Below are positions 33,420 through 41,457 of a stretch of 53,392 nt of DNA, one piece after another. Position 1 is the first letter of the stretch. The number at the start of each line of letters is the position of its first letter. A program made the position numbers and the translations under genes. The stretch lies in assembly GCA_002478265.1 (NCBI GenBank), contig DLNC01000017.1, positions 1 through 53,392 on the forward strand, in the 5' to 3' direction. Below the pieces are notes generated by a model that saw only the letters and a program-made list of their open reading frames with translations, did not search any database and was not told the DNA's origin. The stretch comes from Syntrophaceae bacterium UBA7520. Lineage in GTDB: Bacteria; Desulfobacterota; Syntrophia; Syntrophales; Smithellaceae.

Positions 33420-34685
33420 ATGGAAAATGTCGTTTTTTTGAGTTGCGTGCGCACGCCCATTGGCGCTTATGGTGGCTCCCTCAAAGACGTGCCTGTATAT
33501 AAACTGGGCGCGGCTGTTTTGCAGGAAGCGGTTAAACGCGTCGGACTGGATCCCGCCATGATTGATGACGTGATTATGGGCAGCGCGTATCAAAACGGTG
33601 AATGCGCCAACGGCGCGCGCATGGCCGTTTTGGAAGCGGGCTGGCCGGATTCAGTGCCGGGAGTTGTTCTGGACAGGCGCTGCTGTTCAGGACTCGAAGC
33701 GATTTTTTACGCCGCGATGAAAATTCAGACCGGCAATGCCGATATTGTTATCGCGGGCGGCATGGATTCGATGAGTCAGGCTGAGCTTTACATTCCCGGC
33801 GACATCAAATGGGGCCTGGGCGGCAAAAGTCACGAAAAATACGGCTTTATGCCGCGGGGGCACGGCGCGCTAGCGATGTGGGGGATTCCCTTTTACGATC
33901 GTATACAGCGCGCGCGGGTTATGTCTCAGCCGATTGCCCGCTATGGAGAGTTGAGTTCCATGATGGCGTGGGCGGAAACCGCGGCCAAAAAAGAAAAAGT
34001 AACACGCGAAGAAGCGGACCGCTGGGCATTGAGAAGCCACCAAAGAGCGATCGCGGCGCAGGATGCCGGAAAATTCAACGAAGAGATAGTTCCCGTGCCT
34101 ATCGGCAAAGACAAAAACGGTCAGACAATATTTTTCAGTGTCGATGAGGGGCCGCGTCGGGAAACCACGCTGGAAAAACTTGCCAAATTAAAACCTGTCT
34201 ATGCCGATGGCGTCTGCACTGCGGGCAATTCCTCTTCGGAAAACGACGGCGCCTCCGTCGTGCTTCTGGCATCTGAAAAGAAAGCAAAAGAACTGGGCGC
34301 CAAACCGCTGGCTTATTTCCGCTCCTGCGCGGTGGCGGCGACCGACCCCACACTTACCTACCCTGCCGTGCCTGCTTCCGTGCAAAAAGCGCTGCAAAAA
34401 ATCAATGCAAGAATCCAGCAGATTGGCCTGGTGGAAGTTCAGGAAGCTTTTGCCGTGCAGACAATTGCTGATGCCCGGCTCTCCGGCATCAGTGACAAAG
34501 AAATGGATGAGAAAGTCAACGTTAACGGCTCCGGCATTTCCCTGGGACATCCCATCGGCGCCACCGGCGCGATGCGTTTAACAACGCTCATTAATGAAAT
34601 GATCCGGCGTGGCGAAAAGTATGGACTGGAAACAATCTGCGGCGGCGGCGGTCAGGGTATCTGTCTGATTGTAGAGAGAAAATAA
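33420..34685 (+). CDS. Acetyl-CoA acetyltransferase / thiolase
   Basis: 421-residue thiolase cleaving acetoacetyl-CoA (or a longer 3-ketoacyl-CoA) with CoA. The acyl-carrying cysteine is Cys88 in DRRCCSGLEAIFYAA. The C-terminal catalytic His and Cys are in SLGHPIGATGAMR and CGGGGQGICLIVE. The usual NEAF box reads QEAFAVQ, an Asn-to-Gln change next to the active site, so substrate range or rate may differ. At 421 residues it is slightly longer than the common 390-residue enzyme, with an extra segment around 130-160 (GLGGKSHEKYGFMPRG). Confidence 0.95.
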   Translation: MENVVFLSCVRTPIGAYGGSLKDVPVYKLGAAVLQEAVKRVGLDPAMIDDVIMGSAYQNGECANGARMAVLEAGWPDSVPGVVLDRRCCSGLEAIFYAAMKIQTGNADIVIAGGMDSMSQAELYIPGDIKWGLGGKSHEKYGFMPRGHGALAMWGIPFYDRIQRARVMSQPIARYGELSSMMAWAETAAKKEKVTREEADRWALRSHQRAIAAQDAGKFNEEIVPVPIGKDKNGQTIFFSVDEGPRRETTLEKLAKLKPVYADGVCTAGNSSSENDGASVVLLASEKKAKELGAKPLAYFRSCAVAATDPTLTYPAVPASVQKALQKINARIQQIGLVEVQEAFAVQTIADARLSGISDKEMDEKVNVNGSGISLGHPIGATGAMRLTTLINEMIRRGEKYGLETICGGGGQGICLIVERK

Positions 34686-34728
34686 ACTTTAGGATGAATT
34701 TAAGATAAATTGTGGGGAGGATTCAAAT

Positions 34729-35886
34729 ATGGATTTCGCATTAACCGAAGAGCAAAAAATATTGCAGGATATGGCAAAAAGCTTTGCCGAAAACGAAATT
34801 AAACCGCACGTCGAAGAGGACGAAAAAAATCAGCACTGGCGCAAGGAAATTTTTGACAAGATGGCCGAGCTCGGTTTTTTCGGCTTCTGCATCGATGAAA
34901 AATACGGTGGTAACGGCATGGGCTTCTTGGAAGGCGTGCTCGTTATCGAACAGATTGCCAAAGTACACACTTCCTGGCGCATGGCTTTCAACATGCAGTG
35001 CTGGGGGCCTTCTCTCACCATACAGAAATTCGGCACTGAAGAACAAAAACAGCATTACATCCCCAAGTTCGTAAGCGGCGAATATATCGGCAGTTTCGCC
35101 ATGACCGAAACCGATGTCGGTTCCGATGTCGCGGGCATGAAATGCCTGGCCGAAGACAAGGGAGATTATTATCTGCTCAACGGCAACAAAATGTGGATTA
35201 CCAACGGCACGGTCAGCAATCATGGGCTGCTCTATGTGAAAACAAACAAGGACGCGGGCGCAAAAGGCATAACCTGCTTTATCATGGATTATTCCCTGCC
35301 CGGTATTACGCGTAAAAAACTTCACGAAAAAGTCGGCCTGCTGGCATCCGACACGGCGGAAATCACATTTGAAGATGTTAAAGTTCCCAAGAAGCTCGTT
35401 TTGGGAACAGTAAACCAGGGATTTCAGATGTGCATGACACAATTGAATGCAACACGCCTCGGTTGTTCCGCCGGTGCTTTAGGCCTGTCCGGAGCCATTC
35501 TGGAGGCTTCTGTCAAATACGCGAATGAACGATCGCAATTCGGGCAGCCGATCGGCAAATACCAGCTCATTCAACAGCAAATCGCGGAAATGAAAATGGG
35601 GCATGAAGCTCTTTCGTATCTTGTTTATAAAGCCGCCTGGCTTAAGGACAAGGGCCTGCCCAATGTCATGGAAACTTCGATGTCCAAGCTTTACGGCGCC
35701 AAAGAAGTGGTGCACGCGGCCAATGAATGCATGAAGCTCTTTGGTTCCTTCGGTTATTCCGAAGAATATCCCTGCGGACGTTTTCTGCGCGACTCCAAGC
35801 AATTTGAAACGCTGGAAGGAACATCCAACATGCATACGATGATTGTGGCCAATGCGGCGCTGGGTTTCGCTCCCAACAGGGCGTAA
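34729..35886 (+). CDS. Acyl-CoA dehydrogenase, probably non-decarboxylating glutaryl-CoA dehydrogenase
   Basis: 385-residue FAD acyl-CoA dehydrogenase with AMTETDVGSDVAGMK and WITNGTVSNHG flavin strips and catalytic base Glu363 in LEGTSNMH. Compared with human glutaryl-CoA dehydrogenase (mature numbering), the arginine that binds the distal carboxylate (Arg94) is kept as Arg84 (HTSWRMAF). Three residues linked to decarboxylation differ: Glu87 is Ala77, Ser95 is Met85, and Tyr369 is Leu362. That pattern fits the non-decarboxylating enzymes of obligate anaerobes, which make glutaconyl-CoA. The glutaconyl-CoA decarboxylase genes 2 kb downstream agree. It has a strong GGGGAGGA ribosome site. Residue alignment was by eye. 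Confidence 0.9.
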   Translation: MDFALTEEQKILQDMAKSFAENEIKPHVEEDEKNQHWRKEIFDKMAELGFFGFCIDEKYGGNGMGFLEGVLVIEQIAKVHTSWRMAFNMQCWGPSLTIQKFGTEEQKQHYIPKFVSGEYIGSFAMTETDVGSDVAGMKCLAEDKGDYYLLNGNKMWITNGTVSNHGLLYVKTNKDAGAKGITCFIMDYSLPGITRKKLHEKVGLLASDTAEITFEDVKVPKKLVLGTVNQGFQMCMTQLNATRLGCSAGALGLSGAILEASVKYANERSQFGQPIGKYQLIQQQIAEMKMGHEALSYLVYKAAWLKDKGLPNVMETSMSKLYGAKEVVHAANECMKLFGSFGYSEEYPCGRFLRDSKQFETLEGTSNMHTMIVANAALGFAPNRA

Positions 35887-35921
35887 AAAAAGTCGCTTAT
35901 TTTTTTCGGTTTTCAGTAAAA

Positions 35922-37097
35922 ATGAATATTCACGAATATCAAGCCAAAGAAATTTTAAAAGCATACGGTGTTAATGTTCCCCGCGGCTGTATGGTTAAAT
36001 CAGCGCGTCAGGCCGGAAAAGCTTATCAATATTTCGGCTGTGATTGCGTGTTCAAAGCGCAGGTTTACGCGGGCGGTAGAGGAAAAGCCGGTGGTATCAG
36101 GATTGTGCGTGATGAGGCGCAGGCCTGCGACATAGCCAAAGATCTTTTCAAAAAAAGACTCGTTACGGCGCAGACGGGCGCGCACGGCCTGCCGGTGAAA
36201 CGACTGCTTATTGAAGAAATAGTTGAAGTGGAAAAAGAGCTCTATCTTTCCCTGACGCTGGACAGGCGCACATCACGCTACTGCCTGATCGCATCCTCGG
36301 AAGGCGGTATGGATATCGAAGATGTGGCCCGCAAGTTTCCGGATAAAATCCATAAACTTTTTATTGATCCTTTCCTGGGCGTCAAAGCGTATCATGCGCG
36401 CCCTCTTTGCGTTTTGCTGGGTTTGAAAAACAAGCTGCTTGATGAAGGCATAAAACTTATTCAAACTCTTTATAAAATTTTGCTGGAAAAAGACTGTTCG
36501 CTTCTGGAAATCAACCCGCTCGTCGTTACGAAAGACGGCCGCCTTTTGGCCATGGACTGCAAAATCAATTTTGACGACAACGCCCTCTTCCGGCATCCCG
36601 AATACGAAAAAATGATTGATTTTTCCCAACTCGATGCTCTGGAGATAGAAGCGCGCAAATTTGATCTGGCTTATATTAAATTGGGCGGCCATATCGGCTG
36701 CATGGTCAACGGCGCTGGTCTGGCCATGGCGACTCTGGATATTCTCAAGGAATATGGAACCGAGCCGGCAAATTTTCTGGATGTCGGCGGCGGCGCCAGC
36801 CGTGAAAAAGTTGCCGCTGCTTTCCGCATTATTCTGAGCGATAAAAAAGTGCGGGGAATTTTTGTTAACATTTTTGGCGGTATCATGCGTTGCGATATTA
36901 TCGCGCATGGTATCATCGATGCCACAAAAGAGAAAGCTCCGCACATTCCCATTGTCGTGCGCATGGACGGCAGCAATCTGGAAGAAGGAATCAGGCTTCT
37001 TGCTCAATCCGGATTGAATATTGAAATTGTCGATAATCTCAAATCAGGCGTGCAGAAAATCGCCCAAATGATGAAAAAGAAAAAAACGGCGGCATAA
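35922..37097 (+). CDS. sucC: ADP-forming succinate/acyl-CoA ligase, beta subunit
   Basis: 391 residues, ATP-grasp beta subunit. MNIHEYQAKEILKAYGVNVP is the typical N-terminus, KAQVYAGGRGKAGGI lies in the nucleotide-binding region, LLEINPLVVTKDGRLLAMDCKINFDDNA holds metal ligands, and NFLDVGGGAS with VNIFGGIMRCD is in the CoA-ligase domain. Placed inside a beta-oxidation operon it probably conserves energy by turning an acyl-CoA (succinyl- or acetyl-CoA) into acid plus ATP rather than serving the TCA cycle; that substrate assignment is inference. The sucD-like partner follows after 10 bases. Confidence 0.93.
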   Translation: MNIHEYQAKEILKAYGVNVPRGCMVKSARQAGKAYQYFGCDCVFKAQVYAGGRGKAGGIRIVRDEAQACDIAKDLFKKRLVTAQTGAHGLPVKRLLIEEIVEVEKELYLSLTLDRRTSRYCLIASSEGGMDIEDVARKFPDKIHKLFIDPFLGVKAYHARPLCVLLGLKNKLLDEGIKLIQTLYKILLEKDCSLLEINPLVVTKDGRLLAMDCKINFDDNALFRHPEYEKMIDFSQLDALEIEARKFDLAYIKLGGHIGCMVNGAGLAMATLDILKEYGTEPANFLDVGGGASREKVAAAFRIILSDKKVRGIFVNIFGGIMRCDIIAHGIIDATKEKAPHIPIVVRMDGSNLEEGIRLLAQSGLNIEIVDNLKSGVQKIAQMMKKKKTAA

Positions 37098-37107
37098 AGA
37101 TTATTAT

Positions 37108-37983
37108 ATGGCCATACTGATTGATAAAAATTCAAAAATAATTGTCCAGGGCATCACAGGGAAAAGCGGCCTTTTACATGCCCGCCAGTGCCGGGCCTAC
37201 GGCTCGAATATTGTCGGCGGCGTTACACCCGGACGAGGCGGCTCTTCGATTGAAGGGTTTTCCGTGTTCGATTCGGTGACCGAAGCTGTTTTGCATACCA
37301 AAGCCACCGTTTCCATGATTCTGGTCCCCGCTCCCTGGGCGGCGGACGCCATTTTGGAGGCCGCGGAAGCCGGCATTGAACTGGCTGTTTGCATCACCGA
37401 AGGGATACCCGTGCGTGATATGGTAATGACAAAAAGATATCTTTGCCACTCGAAAATGCGCTTGATCGGTCCGAATTGCCCCGGCTTGATTACCCCGGGC
37501 GAATGTGAAGTGGGCATCATGCCCGGCAGTATTCACAAAAAAGGCAATATCGGCGTTGTTTCACGCAGCGGCACTCTGACTTATGAAGCGGTAAAGCAAT
37601 TAACTGATGCCGGGCTGGGGCAGTCCACCTGCGTGGGCATCGGCGGTGATCCGATCGTCGGCATGGACTTCATTGAAGTGTTGAAATTATTTGCCGGAGA
37701 TGTTGATACTAAAGGCATTTTCATCATCGGTGAAATCGGCGGCGATGCGGAAGAGTCTGCCGCGCGCTGGGTAAAAGAAAATCTGAAAAAACCAGTGGCC
37801 GCCTTCATTGCCGGACGCACTGCGCCCGCGGGCAAACGCATGGGACACGCAGGCGCGATTATCACCGGTGGCAAGGGTCTGGCCACAGACAAAATCCGCT
37901 CTCTGGAAGAATGCGGTGTTGTCGTGGCGCAAAGCCCGGTGAAAATTGCCGAAGCCATGCGGGAAGCTTTAAATAAAAATTAG
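37108..37983 (+). CDS. sucD: ADP-forming succinate/acyl-CoA ligase, alpha subunit
   Basis: 291 residues. The CoA-binding Rossmann domain begins at IIVQGITGKSGLLHARQCRAYG with GGVTPGRGG. The phosphohistidine is His247 in RMGHAGAIITGGKG, with the companion Glu in EIGGDAEESAA. It forms the active enzyme with the preceding beta subunit. Sequence alone does not separate succinyl-CoA from acetyl-CoA or other acyl-CoA as substrate. Confidence 0.94.
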   Translation: MAILIDKNSKIIVQGITGKSGLLHARQCRAYGSNIVGGVTPGRGGSSIEGFSVFDSVTEAVLHTKATVSMILVPAPWAADAILEAAEAGIELAVCITEGIPVRDMVMTKRYLCHSKMRLIGPNCPGLITPGECEVGIMPGSIHKKGNIGVVSRSGTLTYEAVKQLTDAGLGQSTCVGIGGDPIVGMDFIEVLKLFAGDVDTKGIFIIGEIGGDAEESAARWVKENLKKPVAAFIAGRTAPAGKRMGHAGAIITGGKGLATDKIRSLEECGVVVAQSPVKIAEAMREALNKN

Positions 37984-38008
37984 CCAATTACCTTTCGGGA
38001 GAGCCAAA

Positions 38009-39781
38009 ATGAAGCAATACTTTGAAAAAATGGATCCTTTAGGAAAACCACTTTCCTCCAAACAACTGGAAAGCATGAAGGAAAATGTCGCTCAAGCCGA
38101 AGAAATTATGAAGCGCATTGACGCCGAACAGGAAAGAATAAGAAATTTCGGTGTGCCTCTGGCTACTATGCATGAGCGTGGAGAGATGACCGTCTGGGAG
38201 CGCATTGAATACCTCGTTGACCCCGGCACATTCTGCCCGCTGCATACGATTTTTGATCCGGAAAACGAGGAGTCGGGAAGCACGGGCGTCGTGGACGGCC
38301 TGGCGCGTATCAACGGCAGGTGGTGCGTTCTGATCGGCTTTAACAACAAGTGGATGGCCGGCGCCTGGATTGCCGGCCAGGCGGAAAATAATCTGCGCGT
38401 GACGGATATCGCCAAAATTCTGCGCGTGCCTCTGGTCTGGCTGGTCAACTGCTCCGGCGTAAAACTGCCCGAACAGGAAAAGGTGTACGCCAACCGTCGC
38501 GGTCAGGGAACGTGCTTTTTCCGTCACGCCGAGTTGGAGCAAATGGGCATCCCTGTTATCGCGGGCATTTACGGCACGAATCCTGCCGGCGGCGGTTATC
38601 AGGCCATCAGCCCGACCATTTTGCTGGCGCATAAAAAAGCGAACATGGCCGTGGGCGGCGGCGGAATTGTCAGCGGCATGTCCCCCAAAGGTTACTTTGA
38701 TGAAGCGGGGGCGGAGGAAATAATCAATGCAACCCGTCATTTCAAATCCGTTCCCCCGGGGAGCGTGAAGATTCACTACGATGCCACAGGATTTTTTACG
38801 GCGGTTTTCGACGAAGAAAAACAGGTACTCGACGCGATTAAAGACTACATGACCGACCTGCCCGCCTACAATCCCCGGTTTTTCCGCGTGAGCGAACCGG
38901 CGGAACCTAAATTCGCGTCGGAAGAAATCGCCTCGATTATACCGATGAATAAAAAAAGAACATATGATTTCGAACAGGTTCTGGCCAGAGTGTCGGATAA
39001 TTCCGAGCACCTGGAATTCCGCCCCGGTTATGGCCCGGAAATTTATACCGGCCTGGTGAAAATCAACGGCTTTCTGATGGGCGTAATCGGCAACCGTCAG
39101 GGTTTCCTGCCTGATTATCCCGAATACACCAATGAGTATATGGGCGTCGGCGGAAAACTTTACCGCCAGGGACTGATCAAAATGAGCGAGTTCGTTACCC
39201 TTTGCGCGCGCGACAAGGTGCCGATTATCTGGTTTCAGGATACCACCGGCATTGATGTCGGTGACACGGCCGAAAAAGCGGAGCTTTTAGGTTTGGGTCA
39301 ATCGCTGATTTATTCCATTGAAAATACCGACCTGCCGATGATGCTGGTTGTTCTGCGCAAAGGCACGGCGGCGGCACACTATGTCTTGGGCGGGCCCACG
39401 GCCAACAACAACAACGCCTTTACTCTGGGAACGCCGGCCACGGAAATCAACGTCATGCACGGAGAAACGGCGGCGGTGGCCAGTTACGCGCGGCGGTTAG
39501 TTAAGGAAAAAGACGCGGGCAAGCCGCTGCAGCCGGTCATCGACAAAATGAACGAAATGGTCAAACATTACGAAGAGACTTCCGAGCCGTTTTACTGCGC
39601 CAAAAAAGGATTCGTGGACGAGGTGGTGCGCTTCGCGCAAATCAGAAAATACCTCGTTGCTTTCACCAACTGTGTTTACCAGAATCCACAGGCCATTTGC
39701 CCCAAGCATCACATGATTTTGCCGCGGATTATCCGCTCGCAGATTGTAAAGGGCTTGGAGCGGCCAAAAGATAACAAATAA
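38009..39781 (+). CDS. gcdA: Glutaconyl-CoA decarboxylase, alpha (carboxyltransferase) subunit
   Basis: 590-residue biotin-dependent carboxyltransferase. Length and sequence follow the Acidaminococcus GcdA pattern closely: VNCSGVKLPEQEKVYANRRG, IYGTNPAGGGYQAISPT, KANMAVGGGGIVSGMSPKG, RQGLIKMSEFVTLCARDKVP, WFQDTTGIDVGDTAEKAELL and LRKGTAAAHYVLGGP. It transfers CO2 from glutaconyl-CoA to biotin, giving crotonyl-CoA; the membrane subunit then releases CO2 with Na+ export. Other members of the family act on methylmalonyl- or other acyl-CoAs, but this length and context favour glutaconyl-CoA. It has no biotin-carrier or biotin carboxylase domain. GGGAGAG precedes the ATG. Confidence 0.93.
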   Translation: MKQYFEKMDPLGKPLSSKQLESMKENVAQAEEIMKRIDAEQERIRNFGVPLATMHERGEMTVWERIEYLVDPGTFCPLHTIFDPENEESGSTGVVDGLARINGRWCVLIGFNNKWMAGAWIAGQAENNLRVTDIAKILRVPLVWLVNCSGVKLPEQEKVYANRRGQGTCFFRHAELEQMGIPVIAGIYGTNPAGGGYQAISPTILLAHKKANMAVGGGGIVSGMSPKGYFDEAGAEEIINATRHFKSVPPGSVKIHYDATGFFTAVFDEEKQVLDAIKDYMTDLPAYNPRFFRVSEPAEPKFASEEIASIIPMNKKRTYDFEQVLARVSDNSEHLEFRPGYGPEIYTGLVKINGFLMGVIGNRQGFLPDYPEYTNEYMGVGGKLYRQGLIKMSEFVTLCARDKVPIIWFQDTTGIDVGDTAEKAELLGLGQSLIYSIENTDLPMMLVVLRKGTAAAHYVLGGPTANNNNAFTLGTPATEINVMHGETAAVASYARRLVKEKDAGKPLQPVIDKMNEMVKHYEETSEPFYCAKKGFVDEVVRFAQIRKYLVAFTNCVYQNPQAICPKHHMILPRIIRSQIVKGLERPKDNK

Positions 39782-39806
39782 ACACTGCGTTGATCGCCGT
39801 GTTTAT
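39778..39806 (+). promoter_or_regulatory. Intercistronic hairpin after gcdA
   Basis: ATAAACAC (39778-39785) pairs with GTGTTTAT (39799-39806), with an inner GCG/CGC stem and a five-base loop TTGAT. It begins at the gcdA stop codon. No T-run follows, so it is not an ordinary terminator; it may stabilise or process the mRNA between the soluble and membrane subunit genes. Confidence 0.55.
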
Positions 39807-39832
39807 AAAAACATAACGAAAGAAGTAAAAAA

Positions 39833-40030
39833 ATGAAAACAGTAGCTTTTATCGGGCCGGTGCACTTTGTGGCTCTGGCGTATTTTATCTGCATCATCGT
39901 TTCACTGAGCGTCGCCTGGTTTATACGCATTCTTTTCAGCGGCATCAAATGGCAGAGGCACATTGCTCACGCTCATGCCATCTCTCAAATGTTGGCGCGC
40001 AAAAAAGAAACCTTGGAAAAAAAGGATTAG
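39833..40030 (+). CDS. Small OadG/GcdD-like decarboxylase subunit
   Basis: 65 residues: one membrane helix (about 12-34, FVALAYFICIIVSLSVAWFI) and a basic cytosolic tail ending KKETLEKKD. Size, topology and position between the carboxyltransferase and the Na+-pump beta subunit match the small gamma/delta subunits (OadG, GcdD, MmdE) that hold the decarboxylase complex together. Sequence similarity in this class is weak, so the call rests mainly on position. It ends two bases before gcdB. Confidence 0.7.
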   Translation: MKTVAFIGPVHFVALAYFICIIVSLSVAWFIRILFSGIKWQRHIAHAHAISQMLARKKETLEKKD

Positions 40031-40032
40031 CA

Positions 40033-41238
40033 ATGTCCGGCGCTGATTTTTTAAATCTGTTTCAGGGAATCGCGACCATGGTATCCGGAGATCCTTTAAT
40101 AACCGCCGGGCGAATTGTGCTGATCATCGCGGGCATCGCGCTGGTTTTTCTGGGCGCGAAAGGCACGCTGGAACCTCTGATTATGATTCCCATGGGCGTG
40201 GGCATGGCCTCCGTCAACGCGGCAGTGCTGTATTTGTCGGCGGCAACCACCGGCACCATCTTCGTTGACCCGATTGTCAGCGATCCGGCGAAGTTACTCG
40301 ATGCGCTGCAGATAAATTTTCTCCAGCCGGTATACACTTTCACGTTCAGCAACGGTCTTATCGCCTGTCTTCTTTTTCTTGGTATCGGCGTAATTACCGA
40401 TGTCGGCTATATTATGATGGCGCCTTTCAAGGGAATGCTCGTCGCTATTTTTGCCGAACTGGGAACAATTCTCACCTTCCCGTTGGCGGTCTGGATGGGA
40501 CTTACGTATAGAGAAGCGGCGGCGATTTCCGTTGTCGGCGGTGCGGACGGGCCCATGGTTTTATTCACCTCGCTCATTCTGGCCAAGGATCTTTTTGTGC
40601 CGATTACCATCGTCGCCTATCTTTATCTTTCTTTAACTTACGGCGGCTACCCTTATCTGATCCGGCTTCTGGTGCCCAAGCGCCTGCGCGGCATCAAAAT
40701 GGATTTAAAAAATATCCCCAAGATATCACGCAATGAAAAAATAGCTTTTTCCATTATTACCTGCACGGTGTTGTGCCTGCTCTTTCCGGTGGCGGCTCCC
40801 CTGTTCATGTCTTTTTTTCTGGGGGTGATCATCAAGGAAGCCGGAATCAAGCGTTTTGTGGAATTTCTGGAAGGCCCCGTTCTTTACGGCTCCACCTTTT
40901 TTCTGGCGCTGCTTTTAGGCGTGCTTTGTGAGGCGCAGATAATCCTCAGCCCCAAAGTGATGAATCTGCTGTTGCTTGGCATCTTCGCCCTTCTTTTGTC
41001 CGGCATCGGTGGAATCATCGGTGGATATGTTTTGTATTTTGCCACCGGGCGAAAATACAATCCGGTCGTCGGCATTGCGGGAGTTTCGTGCATACCGACT
41101 ACGGCGAAAATCGCGCAAAAAGAGATCCAAAAGGTAAACCACCAGGCAATTATTCTGCCTTACGCCATGGGCGCGAGCGTTTCCGGAGTGATTACCACCG
41201 CCATCATCGCCGGTATTTTTGTGACGATATTGAGATAA
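40033..41238 (+). CDS. gcdB: Na+-transporting glutaconyl-CoA decarboxylase, beta subunit
   Basis: 401-residue membrane subunit that decarboxylates carboxybiotin and exports Na+. The essential Asp is in SVVGGADGPMVLFTS. The second ion-site helix reads NPVVGIAGVSCIPTTAK, which keeps the Asn, Gly and Ser equivalent to N373, G377 and S382 of Klebsiella OadB; the position of R389 is Lys. About nine membrane helices are visible. The frame is open back to 39949, but the ATG at 40033 is chosen. It starts two bases after the small subunit's stop, has AAGGA six bases upstream, and gives a normal N-terminus; the extension lies in another frame of the preceding gene. Confidence 0.93.
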   Translation: MSGADFLNLFQGIATMVSGDPLITAGRIVLIIAGIALVFLGAKGTLEPLIMIPMGVGMASVNAAVLYLSAATTGTIFVDPIVSDPAKLLDALQINFLQPVYTFTFSNGLIACLLFLGIGVITDVGYIMMAPFKGMLVAIFAELGTILTFPLAVWMGLTYREAAAISVVGGADGPMVLFTSLILAKDLFVPITIVAYLYLSLTYGGYPYLIRLLVPKRLRGIKMDLKNIPKISRNEKIAFSIITCTVLCLLFPVAAPLFMSFFLGVIIKEAGIKRFVEFLEGPVLYGSTFFLALLLGVLCEAQIILSPKVMNLLLLGIFALLLSGIGGIIGGYVLYFATGRKYNPVVGIAGVSCIPTTAKIAQKEIQKVNHQAIILPYAMGASVSGVITTAIIAGIFVTILR

Positions 41239-41242
41239 ATTT

Positions 41243-41428
41243 ATGAAAAAGAAAAAAATATTTTGGATAACCGGAATCATGGTGGCTTTTGCAGGCGTTG
41301 TCCTGGCACGCCTTTTGGCCCCGCAATTGTCGGGTGTGCTAAATAAAATTGTTTTGGTCTGCGGCTATTTAATTTCCCTGGCGGGGATAATCGTTTTAGC
41401 CTATGCCTGCCGCCCATCCCCAACCTAA
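41243..41428 (+). CDS. Small two-helix membrane protein of unknown function
   Basis: 61 residues with a KKKK start, two hydrophobic helices (about 7-27 and 36-55) and a short CRPSPT tail. It begins four bases after the gcdB stop, so it is translated with the decarboxylase genes. I do not recognise a family. It may be an extra anchor subunit of the decarboxylase or of the following oxidoreductase. Confidence 0.6.
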   Translation: MKKKKIFWITGIMVAFAGVVLARLLAPQLSGVLNKIVLVCGYLISLAGIIVLAYACRPSPT

Positions 41429-41457
41429 ACTGAAGAGGAAAAAATGGAGAAGCGTTT

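Noticed and set aside
34741..35442. A 233-residue minus-strand ORF within the glutaryl-CoA-type dehydrogenase
   Set aside because: Antisense shadow of a conserved enzyme, with no start context or motif.
38039..39010. A 323-residue minus-strand ORF within gcdA
   Set aside because: Composition (His/Arg/Phe-rich) is that of an antisense shadow of a GC-rich gene; the + strand encodes intact carboxyltransferase motifs.
39949..40032. Upstream extension of gcdB
   Set aside because: The 28 extra residues overlap the small-subunit gene in another frame and are unlike any beta subunit N-terminus. The ATG at 40033 has a good ribosome site.
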